Shown piece after piece: positions 15,117 through 20,969 of a stretch of 20,969 nucleotides of DNA. Within the stretch, counting starts at the first letter, position 1, and each line of letters starts with the position of its first letter. The position numbers and the translations under genes were made by a program. The stretch lies in the IMG/VR virus record IMGVR_UViG_3300045972_000012, positions 1 to 20,969 of that record; one strand, given 5' to 3'. Origin of the DNA: a virus. The notes below the pieces were generated by a model. It was given only the letters and a program-made list of their open reading frames with translations. It made no database searches and had not been told where the DNA came from.

Positions 15117-15160
15117 ACTTGTTAAGAGATTGTAGGACTTTCGGACCACTTGTTAAGTGG
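15117..15160 (-). promoter_or_regulatory. Operator-like repeats over the lysin promoter
   Basis: A perfect palindrome CCACTT-GTT-AAGTGG lies at 15146-15160. Part of it, ACTTGTTAAG on the plus strand, occurs again at 15117-15126, 31 bases away (about three helical turns). One copy covers the -35 box, and the other covers the expected transcription start. That is the arrangement of a repressor or activator binding two sites on one face of the DNA. No other copy was noticed in the window. The regulator is unknown. Confidence 0.5.
15129..15156 (-). promoter_or_regulatory. Sigma70-like promoter for the lysin and late genes
   Basis: On the minus strand TTAACA (15156-15151) and TACAAT (15134-15129) are separated by 16 bases, five of six matches to each consensus box. 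Transcription would begin near 15121, about 45 bases before the lysin ATG. A weaker second pair, TTAACA (15125-15120) and AATAAC (15102-15097) with 17 bases between, lies just downstream. It is the only convincing promoter found in the window and stands at the head of the late gene block. Confidence 0.55.
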
Positions 15161-15241
15161 CTCTTGAAAGGAGAAAGCGGGCACCAACCGACTTTTTTGT
15201 GAAAGTAGCCCACAATCCCTTAGAAAGTCCCTGGAAAATGT

Positions 15242-15313
15242 CCCCCCGGAGTTTTTTTGAGGGGCCAAGTGATCGATAGGGGGGGGCTTTTACGCGACAC
15301 CCCCCCAACTATC
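15242..15313 (-). other. GC-homopolymer region with strong, mutually exclusive hairpins
   Basis: This non-coding stretch just after the 89-residue gene holds C6 (15242-15247), T7, G4 (15261-15264), G8 (15279-15286) and C7 (15300-15306). GATAG plus seven G pairs with seven C plus CTATC (15275-15313, AA bulge, 13-base loop), giving a very stable hairpin. The C6 run could instead pair with the G8 run. There is no U-tract on the minus strand, so it is not a textbook terminator. A cos or packaging site, a transcription barrier and an attenuator are all possible. Confidence 0.55.
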
Positions 15314-15319
15314 CTCAAA

Positions 15320-15589
15320 TTATGCTTTTGCAGCAGCCATTTCGGCTTCAAACCCTGCCTCACTTACTGTTAAATAAATATTATTGGGGTCAAAAGAAAT
15401 AATATCATTAACAGCAAGAAGGTAGGCCTGGTCTTGATCAAGTTCTGACAGTTCGTCACTTGTCTTGATCACTCTTGCTAGGTAGGAGGGTGTATTATAA
15501 CCACATTGTCTATCAAAGACATACCATTCATCGTATTGAGTGAATGGATTATAAGGGTTATCAATAGTTGTTAACATTACATTTGGCAT
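15320..15589 (-). CDS. Conserved small phage protein, partner of the RNA-polymerase-like gene
   Basis: An 89-residue acidic protein starting at ATG 15589, six bases after AAGGGA. Its pattern (TTIDNPYNPFTQYDEWYVFD, then CGYNTPSYLARVIKTSDELS) is one I recognise as conserved in gut phages, where it also follows the large DFDGD-motif protein. There are no membrane segments, signal peptide or known catalytic residues. Its start lies ten bases after the polymerase-like stop, so the two are co-transcribed and probably work together, for example as a subunit or regulator; that is inference. The gene is more AT-rich than the structural genes. Its stop is followed within seven bases by the GC-rich hairpin region, which may end the operon. 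Confidence 0.72.
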   Translation of the reverse strand: MPNVMLTTIDNPYNPFTQYDEWYVFDRQCGYNTPSYLARVIKTSDELSELDQDQAYLLAVNDIISFDPNNIYLTVSEAGFEAEMAAAKA

Positions 15590-15599
15590 ATGACATCCC

Positions 15600-18323
15600 T
15601 TATTCTAAGAACTTCTTTAATGTAGTTGTACTAATCCCTAATGCTTCTGCTATCTCTGCTTTAGTAGCACCATTATTAAGCATAGAACGTGCTCTAGATT
15701 GTTGTCCTTTTGATAAAGATACAATAGTTCTAGGCATAGCAAGCTCTTTAATAGCATCTACATCACCATTCTGCAAGATTTGCATTAGTTTATGATCGCT
15801 AATAGCACCCGCTTGTATTGCTTCCCAACGCTTAGCGTCAATAGTAACCTTATCTTTATTAGCATCAAGCCTATAACGTGCTTCTTTTAGTGCTTGTCCA
15901 CGTATCTTCTTGATCTCCTCGGGTTCCATTGAGGGATTCTGGGCTTTCTTGTTTTCTACAATCTTACCGCAGAGTATTTGAGCATTTCTCTCATTAGGCT
16001 TCTTAATTAACGCCTTATTAAGTTCTGCTTTTAAAGATTTTACTTCTGCATCATAAGTTTTAGCAGCACTTGGCGAATAGTTAAGAAGAGGGGTCTCTAA
16101 ATACGATTTTCTTGCTTTGTTAGCAAGGGATTTCATCGTATTGGCATGATCGCCATAGACTTTTTCCATTTCAGTGCCACTAGATAACTCTAAAGCATCA
16201 GTGACATTCTCCATCTTTGAGATCTTGGTTGTACGAAAAACCACTTTATCTTTAGTGCCTCGTTTTCCATCTTCTCCTGGTATTCCCTTCTTTATATAAC
16301 TCCCGCCAACAACAGTATAGGCCTTTTCGCCAGTTATGCTGTTAATACCGCGCTTAATTTCTGGATGTAAGGGATCGTTTCTTGAAACTTCCCTGTATGG
16401 AGCACGATATTGACTTTTTGCCCTAGACACTAAAGTAGCAGCCCCATTTTTAGGGCCACCTTGATATTCTGTTTTTAAATCAGCAATACCAAAGTCTTTT
16501 GCAGCTTTGCTGTGATTGAGTCGGTGCTTCTTGGCATCAATAACAACCATGCTATACTTTACTGCCCTAGCAATTTTATCCCAACCAGCGCCTTGAATTG
16601 TCATATCTGTAATTAGATTAGACGCCTCGCCCATAAGAGTCTGCATACGCTGATTTTTCATGTCAGGAGCTTCTGGAGGAAGTTTGTAATGCTCTTTTGG
16701 GTCAAAACCCTGCAAATCAGGCAACGCTGCTCTTGTTTTAATCTGGCCGTTATGATTGGGGATGACAATGACGGCATCACCATCAAAATCCGCCCCAGAT
16801 AACCTGGCAGCAACTTTAGGATTGATCCCAACGAAATCTTCAGAGTTTTTGTAAATTCTTTTTGCCTCAGCATTATTGTTATTAACAATTAGCTCAGGAA
16901 TCTCGAAGGTCCCGCCGTGGGGATGCCTAATTAGAACAACAGGTTCGCCTGGTCTGTAACCAGGAGCATAAACTTCATTCTCTTTAAGAGACAACACAGG
17001 CAAAAGAACATGAGATCCTTGTCTAGGCAACGCAGCAGCCTTCAAATGAACGCTTTCTGAATCGCAAGAATCAGCAAACTTAGCCAACAAGAATTTCTTT
17101 ACTGTTGGATTAGTAAGAGCCATAATCTCATTGTATTCTTTTTCCTTAGCTATAGCTTTTGCCTTTAATTGCTGTTTTGCTAAGGGAGTCCTTTGTTTCG
17201 AAAGAACTTGGGACGACAAAGATTTCTGCCAATTTGCCCATCGTCCTTCTTCGTTAGGACTTTCTTCCGAACCAACAGTGTTTAAAGCAGAAAGATGCTC
17301 TTTTCCATCTTTTCCCTTATAAGTCATTTGGCGAATTGTACTACCAAACGGATTATCAGGATCAGACTTCATAGGTTTCATAACACTGTTGTCTTTGTCT
17401 CCTAGAATAGGAGTTCCTGCCTTTTTGCTGGTGTTGTAAATGATATCTATCCCAGGAGGCATATTATCGCCATGGATAGCCATGCCCTTCATGTAATGAG
17501 TTCCCTCTACAGCAACGCGAACTTGCATGTAGTTTAACTTCCCTAGAGAAAGATCTTCAACACCACGTCGAACTTCAATAACCCCATCTTTGTCTCCCCC
17601 ACCGTCATCCTTGTATTTAACAAGAATGCGTTTTAAGGAAACATTTGTCGGGGTCTTAATGGTTTCCCAGCTAAGTCCGCCGTCTAGGCTGTATTTTTTG
17701 CCTACCATGCGCATTTTCTCAAAGTTCTCGCGGAACTCTTTAGGAGTTACACCAGGGGCGCACAATGCTCTCAAACTGGTTGGTTTTCCAGTTCCTGCCT
17801 GAACAACCTTATGATAACGAAGAACATAGCCTTCTTTCTGCAATTTGTAAATTGAAGTATCGAGTTTTGTTCTTGTTATACCGAGTTGCATGTCAACCAT
17901 GGCGCCAACGTCAACATATCTGCTTTGGGCAACTTCATCCCTAAGAACCTGGCAGATTTTTTCTGTTGTCTGAGCTCGTTCAAGGAGAGCCGGACGCAAA
18001 AGAGATCTGGCAGAAGACTCGTTTGGCAATCCCATCACTTCTGCGATCGCAGTCGGAGAAAGGCCTTTATCTTTAAGATACAAAGCCTGCGATGCCTTAG
18101 CAAGTTTTTCCGCATCCCGTTCCAATGAGATTTGCTTACGAAGTTGTGTGGTCTTCATTCCTTGAGCCTTAGCTCTTTCGACAAGACCCAAACCTTCATT
18201 CTTTAAGACTTTATCAACACCACGGACGCTTGCACCGCTTTGCTCAGGTTTTTTCCCAGATCCCCATTTATAACGGCCAGATCTGTGGAGCACCCCAGTA
18301 TGGGCTAGATAATCGGTAGGCAT
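15600..18323 (-). CDS. Single-chain RNA-polymerase-like protein (DFDGD, double-psi barrel) with HTH segments
   Basis: A 907-residue protein from ATG 18323 behind GAGGAG. Residues 512-516 are DFDGD in RLSGADFDGDAVIV, the magnesium-binding motif of RNA polymerase beta-prime, phage SP-beta YonO and the QDE-1 family. About 45 residues earlier, PVVLIRHPHGG (Arg466, Pro468) resembles the beta-prime segment VLLNRAPTLH that precedes NADFDGD. The length is close to YonO, a known single-chain phage RNA polymerase. Residues 83-108 (LKDKGLSPTAIAEVMGLPN) and 870-907 (GATKAEIAEALGISTTTLKK) are helix-turn-helix segments, and 136-170 may be a winged helix. Residues 5-23 form an LAHTGV...YKWGSG motif like that of the virion-type protein at 10864-11910. 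It would transcribe phage genes, perhaps late ones. DNA- or RNA-dependence cannot be told from sequence. Confidence 0.8.
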   Translation of the reverse strand: MPTDYLAHTGVLHRSGRYKWGSGKKPEQSGASVRGVDKVLKNEGLGLVERAKAQGMKTTQLRKQISLERDAEKLAKASQALYLKDKGLSPTAIAEVMGLPNESSARSLLRPALLERAQTTEKICQVLRDEVAQSRYVDVGAMVDMQLGITRTKLDTSIYKLQKEGYVLRYHKVVQAGTGKPTSLRALCAPGVTPKEFRENFEKMRMVGKKYSLDGGLSWETIKTPTNVSLKRILVKYKDDGGGDKDGVIEVRRGVEDLSLGKLNYMQVRVAVEGTHYMKGMAIHGDNMPPGIDIIYNTSKKAGTPILGDKDNSVMKPMKSDPDNPFGSTIRQMTYKGKDGKEHLSALNTVGSEESPNEEGRWANWQKSLSSQVLSKQRTPLAKQQLKAKAIAKEKEYNEIMALTNPTVKKFLLAKFADSCDSESVHLKAAALPRQGSHVLLPVLSLKENEVYAPGYRPGEPVVLIRHPHGGTFEIPELIVNNNNAEAKRIYKNSEDFVGINPKVAARLSGADFDGDAVIVIPNHNGQIKTRAALPDLQGFDPKEHYKLPPEAPDMKNQRMQTLMGEASNLITDMTIQGAGWDKIARAVKYSMVVIDAKKHRLNHSKAAKDFGIADLKTEYQGGPKNGAATLVSRAKSQYRAPYREVSRNDPLHPEIKRGINSITGEKAYTVVGGSYIKKGIPGEDGKRGTKDKVVFRTTKISKMENVTDALELSSGTEMEKVYGDHANTMKSLANKARKSYLETPLLNYSPSAAKTYDAEVKSLKAELNKALIKKPNERNAQILCGKIVENKKAQNPSMEPEEIKKIRGQALKEARYRLDANKDKVTIDAKRWEAIQAGAISDHKLMQILQNGDVDAIKELAMPRTIVSLSKGQQSRARSMLNNGATKAEIAEALGISTTTLKKFLE

Positions 18324-18326
18324 AGT

Positions 18327-18905
18327 CTACTCCTCGGGATTAGTATTCCACTTCTCTAAACTCTGGTCGAATTCAATGATTTTGTCCATGATTGCTTGAA
18401 TATCTTCAAACGCCGGATTTTCAGTAACTACTGCGTTGTTCTGATAAATGCGAAGTTCGATTGAACTATCTCTGGGCCTTAGGCCATATTCGAGATAAAA
18501 GAACGCCGCATAGATTTCAAGTTGTTCCATCCAGACGGGAGAAACACCGGTTTTCAAATCGTGAATTCTAAGAATGGGGCCTATCTTCTTTTCTTCTCGA
18601 AAAGAGATAGCATCAGCAGTGCCAAAGGCATTATAGGAAACAAACAGCGGTTGCTCTGGTGTCATCCTAAATCCAATGGCATCGTTCACGTATTGGTTAA
18701 TGGACAATTTGGAATTCGGCAATCTTTGCTTTTGCTTAATGCACATACAGGCCAAGGCGTGCAAGTCAGTACCACGCTGGGTATTCTGAGCCTTTGTGTA
18801 AGCAACCTTAAGTCTTTCCAAATCCCAGTTCAACCAAAAGTGTTTACTTGGTGCAAGCATGAACGCGTGCTTACCAAGAAGATCTGAGTGCTGTCGAAAG
18901 TTCAC
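18327..18905 (-). CDS. RecB/Cas4-like PD-(D/E)XK exonuclease
   Basis: A 192-residue nuclease starting with GTG at 18905; GGAGG six bases upstream decides the start. The motifs run in the order expected for the RecB/Cas4-type family: His49 in RGTDLHALA, Asp98 in FGTADAIS, Asp116-Leu-Lys118 in LRIHDLKTG, and Gln128/Tyr132 in WMEQLEIYAA. The N-terminal LLGKHAFMLAPSKHFWLNW is typical of the phage members. No cysteine cluster for an iron-sulphur centre is seen, so it is Cas4-like only in the nuclease core. It probably processes DNA ends during phage replication or recombination, together with the adjoining VRR-NUC nuclease, helicase and ssDNA-binding protein. It overlaps the upstream gene by 35 bases. 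Confidence 0.85.
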   Translation of the reverse strand: MNFRQHSDLLGKHAFMLAPSKHFWLNWDLERLKVAYTKAQNTQRGTDLHALACMCIKQKQRLPNSKLSINQYVNDAIGFRMTPEQPLFVSYNAFGTADAISFREEKKIGPILRIHDLKTGVSPVWMEQLEIYAAFFYLEYGLRPRDSSIELRIYQNNAVVTENPAFEDIQAIMDKIIEFDQSLEKWNTNPEE

Positions 18906-19170
18906 TTAAAACCTCCTCTTGGTTTTCAGGATAGATGAAAGCAGCAAACGACATGTCATTGCAGACAGTGACATAGTGATCTTGGTTGGATTGATGTGGA
19001 GCATTGTACGAGTCTTTTGCTTCCAGAAGTGCCCACCGATCATTAAATAAAATAATAAGATCGGGGATTCCTTGAAGATAGTTGGCGTCGTTCTTTAGGA
19101 TTATACAACCCGGAAACATTTTTCGTAAGCGTCGTATAAGCTTACTCTTGAAGTCACCTTCAGGTGTCAT
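18871..19170 (-). CDS. VRR-NUC domain nuclease
   Basis: A 99-residue protein of the VRR-NUC type, a small restriction-fold nuclease often found beside phage helicases and thought to cut structured or replication-intermediate DNA. Seen directly: Glu4 or nearby acidic residue in TPEGDFKSK, Asp37 in GIPDLIILF, Glu50-Ala-Lys52 in ALLEAKDSY, and HQSNQDHYV after it, the standard PD...ExK plus Q pattern. I chose ATG 19170, which has GGAG six to seven bases upstream; the longer frame from 19218 would begin inside an intrinsic terminator. The gene lies directly after that terminator, so it is expressed by readthrough, antitermination or not at all in some phases. The 3' end overlaps the RecB-like gene. 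Confidence 0.87.
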   Translation of the reverse strand: MTPEGDFKSKLIRRLRKMFPGCIILKNDANYLQGIPDLIILFNDRWALLEAKDSYNAPHQSNQDHYVTVCNDMSFAAFIYPENQEEVLSELSTALRSSW

Positions 19171-19181
19171 TTTGATCTCCG

Positions 19182-19216
19182 AAAAAAGGAGAGAGAAGAT
19201 AGTCATCCTCTCTCTC
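19182..19216 (-). terminator. Intrinsic terminator between helicase and VRR-NUC nuclease
   Basis: On the minus strand GAGAGAGAGGAT pairs with ATCTTCTCTCTC (12 base pairs, one G-U) around a GACT loop, followed by C and six T. This is a classical rho-independent terminator. It lies 14 bases after the helicase stop and about 11 bases before the next ATG, between genes that otherwise look like one operon. It therefore probably divides the operon or is a control point. Confidence 0.85.
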
Positions 19217-19229
19217 ATACTAGCATAAG

Positions 19230-20402
19230 TTATTTACGCGTCTCGAACGAACGCTCGTTGAAATTCTTTTTCCCGTTAAGAGCTCGGGCAATAGATCTAT
19301 CTATCAACGATGAGGACTTGAAAGTGTAATAGTACAAATTTGCAAATGGACTATTCAATCTGTCAATCCTTCCTGCCGCTTGTTTCATTACGCGATAACT
19401 ATAGCTTTGCGAGTAGAACACTACGCAGTTGGTTTCGATGCAATTCCATCCCTCAGCACCAGAATTATACTGGACAAGATACACCCATCTCTTAGAAGAT
19501 GGAACGGGCTCGTGTTTGTGCCCATTATGCTCAGCGACTTCGAAGTCTGGTTTGGATTTCAACTCGCGCAGAATATCTAACTCATAGTTAAAATTGTAGA
19601 AGACAATTATGCGGTCGTGCTTTGCGAATAGAATGTTCAACGCTTCGAATCTACTCGGGTCGCTATTGGCAACCTTCCTCATTGTGCTACAATATTCCGA
19701 CACGTCTTTGATCGGCATATTGGTGAATGGGTTCCAACGGTTCTTTACGACCAATCGCATTTTTATCTCATCGTGGTCTACATGGACGATCTCATAGTTG
19801 CTAACGCTGGGCTTTATATATTCCATATCGACCACTAATTCTTCACGAATTAATCTTAGCCTATCTTCCTCGACATAGTGGTCTATCTTGGGATACTTGG
19901 TAAACCCTTTATAGACAACGTGCTCTCGCTGGAACTCTGCTTTAGAGTTGTAAAACCGATTAGCAACCATTACGGGAATATAATCCATCCAGGTGTCACC
20001 AGGAGTGGCGCTTAGTAAGATCCAGTTGTTGTTCTTTGCTATTTTGTAGAAGGATCTTACCCATGAGCCTGAGCCAACAAGACGCTGCTCGTCAAAAAGA
20101 AAAAAGCAGTTTTTTACTTTAGTATACTTCCTTATATTATTCCACGAGTCGACCACCAGGCTCGGGGCATTATCGCCAATCTCCAGCATAGCATGTTCTT
20201 TTTTCCAGTCGCCAGTATCACGCTTTGCTGCTGTCGTGATGACATAAAGATCTTTTGGTTTCTTCATGTCATCACACTCAACGTGGTAGTAATACCATAA
20301 GGAAGTCAAAGTCTTCCCAGAACCGACCCCACCGCATAGGATAGAGCCGGTTCTGAGTTTTGTTGCTGCTAGAAGTTGGTGGTCGTAAAGCTTAAGCTCC
20401 AC
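19230..20402 (-). CDS. SF2 (SNF2-like) DNA helicase
   Basis: A 390-residue helicase if it starts at GTG 20402 (MELKLYDHQ, a usual Q-motif-like start). The frame is open to 20585, but an ATG there would overlap the ssDNA-binding gene by about 190 bases and add unrelated sequence. Motifs in order: Walker A GGVGSGKT (24-31), DEQR in place of DEAH (104-107), SATP (131-134), and QAAGRIDR (341-348), the arginine-rich motif VI. Together these define superfamily 2, close to phage SNF2-like helicases that unwind or remodel DNA with ATP. No clear ribosome binding site precedes the GTG; an 11-base overlap with the upstream gene suggests translational coupling. The terminator at 19182-19216 follows its stop. 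Confidence 0.88.
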   Translation of the reverse strand: MELKLYDHQLLAATKLRTGSILCGGVGSGKTLTSLWYYYHVECDDMKKPKDLYVITTAAKRDTGDWKKEHAMLEIGDNAPSLVVDSWNNIRKYTKVKNCFFLFDEQRLVGSGSWVRSFYKIAKNNNWILLSATPGDTWMDYIPVMVANRFYNSKAEFQREHVVYKGFTKYPKIDHYVEEDRLRLIREELVVDMEYIKPSVSNYEIVHVDHDEIKMRLVVKNRWNPFTNMPIKDVSEYCSTMRKVANSDPSRFEALNILFAKHDRIIVFYNFNYELDILRELKSKPDFEVAEHNGHKHEPVPSSKRWVYLVQYNSGAEGWNCIETNCVVFYSQSYSYRVMKQAAGRIDRLNSPFANLYYYTFKSSSLIDRSIARALNGKKNFNERSFETRK

Positions 20403-20877
20403 CCTGAACTGCGGGGCGGCGACGATATTTTCCGCCGAAAGGTTCTTCTTCGCGAGTGAAGTAACCAGCCTTAAGCCAGGCTTTAATACCAGAACGCTCG
20501 TCCATCTCCCAATAACTTCCGCGAATAACGATGTCGGCGTTCTGGATATCGATGGTGTCGAGAATTTCAACCGACATCTGGTCAAGCGGAACGCTGTCTT
20601 CGCCTTCGATCAGTACGACGGTTGGCGGGATCTTGCTAAAGTCCACTGTAACTTCCAGGTAGGCTTGGTCTTCCTCTTCTTTTCCTGGGCGAGCCTCACG
20701 GACTTTGATGTTCCAACCTTCGGCGCGATAGCGAGCTGCGGTTTCATAGTCAAGCCAAATGCAGAAATTGCGGTTTCCAAGGTCATTATAGCGCTTCTTA
20801 GCGCCGGTGAAATTCTTCCACTGGACATCCGCGCCTTCGATACGAAGTTCGGGGTAACGCTTTTTGCTAGTTGCCAT
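20392..20877 (-). CDS. Phage ssDNA-binding-like protein
   Basis: A 161-residue protein starting at ATG 20877, behind AAGGA. The N-terminal pattern LRIEGADVQWKNFTGAKKRY, NDLGNRNFCIWLDYETA, RYRAEGWNIKV and YLEVTVDFSKIPPTVVLIEG matches a family in phages of Gram-positive bacteria annotated as ssDNA-binding (OB-fold, gp2.5-like in role). It would coat single-stranded DNA during replication and recombination. A charged tail (EEPFGGKYRRRP) may contact partner proteins such as the helicase encoded next, which overlaps by 11 bases. The family resemblance is good; ssDNA binding is known only by annotation, not from residues I can point to. Confidence 0.72.
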   Translation of the reverse strand: MATSKKRYPELRIEGADVQWKNFTGAKKRYNDLGNRNFCIWLDYETAARYRAEGWNIKVREARPGKEEEDQAYLEVTVDFSKIPPTVVLIEGEDSVPLDQMSVEILDTIDIQNADIVIRGSYWEMDERSGIKAWLKAGYFTREEEPFGGKYRRRPAVQGGA

Positions 20878-20895
20878 TTTACGATCCTTTCAAGA

Positions 20896-20969
20896 TCAAT
20901 CAACAAATGATTCGACATCCACATTGTACGCGGTTAAGTTAGCTACTGCCGCATCAACTAGATGGCGAT
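20896..20969 (-). CDS. C-terminal end of an unidentified upstream gene (partial)
   Basis: A frame open from the right window edge ends at TGA 20898-20896 after 23 codons (RHLVDAAVANLTAYNVDVES then FVD). It stops 18 bases before the ssDNA-binding gene, in the same direction and with the usual tight spacing, so it is probably the tail end of another gene of the replication operon. Too little is visible to name it. Confidence 0.5.
   Translation of the reverse strand, partial: RHLVDAAVANLTAYNVDVESFVD

Noticed and set aside
15117-15160. CRISPR array or attachment site from the ACTTGTTAAG repeats
   Set aside because: There are only two full short copies, no further repeat units, and no integrase gene in the window; an operator explains them better.
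15079-15213. Longer lysin frame starting at 15213
   Set aside because: The extra 45 residues span the promoter and operator-like repeats and have no family pattern; ATG 15078 has AAAGGAG right before it.
19171-19218. Longer VRR-NUC start at ATG 19218
   Set aside because: It would start within the stem of the intrinsic terminator; ATG 19170 has a proper GGAG.
20403-20585. Longer helicase start at ATG 20585
   Set aside because: It would overlap the ssDNA-binding gene by about 190 bases, and the added 61 residues look like out-of-frame translation; family helicases begin near the KLYDHQ motif.

Overview
The window is a continuous piece of a tailed double-stranded DNA phage or prophage (Caudoviricetes, siphovirus-like, with an HK97-type head). 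All genes that can be supported lie on the minus strand, so transcription runs from high to low coordinates. The genes are tightly packed, with ATGA or TAATG stop-start overlaps and mostly strong purine-rich ribosome binding sites (AAAGGAGG type). This fits a Gram-positive, probably gut-associated host, but no host marker or integration site is present, so the host is an inference.

In transcription order, the first block is a DNA-metabolism module (20969 to about 18327). It holds the tail end of an unknown gene, a phage ssDNA-binding-like protein, an SF2 helicase, a VRR-NUC-type nuclease and a RecB/Cas4-like PD-(D/E)XK nuclease. A good intrinsic terminator sits between the helicase and the VRR-NUC gene. 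The second block (18323 to 15320) is a 907-residue protein with the DFDGD active-site motif of double-psi beta-barrel RNA polymerases (the YonO/QDE-1/beta-prime superfamily) flanked by helix-turn-helix segments, followed by an 89-residue partner of unknown function. A 241-base intergenic region follows. It holds long G and C runs that can form competing hairpins, then a sigma70-like promoter whose -35 box lies inside a perfect palindrome.

The late region starts there. It contains a two-barrel GH25 lysin with a plausible nested second start, a small protein resembling the Acb2/Tad1 cyclic-nucleotide sponge family, a putative small terminase, an HNH endonuclease, a head-tail connector, a KWG-motif virion-type protein, the large terminase, a portal, a protease-capsid fusion with a likely nested capsid start, two head-tail/tail-completion proteins, the major tail protein, two tail-assembly proteins, an HK97 gp10-like protein, and the first 1124 codons of the tape measure protein, which runs off the left edge.

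The most interesting point is the RNA-polymerase-like gene at the junction of the early and late modules. Its N-terminus (LAHTGV...YKWGSG) resembles the N-terminus of the virion-type protein beside the terminase (LAHVGVIGMHWGV). This suggests, but does not prove, that the polymerase is packaged in or targeted to the particle. The lysin promoter with its operator-like repeats, the Acb2-like candidate and the two nested starts are the next most useful leads. Family assignments rest on pattern recognition, without database searches.
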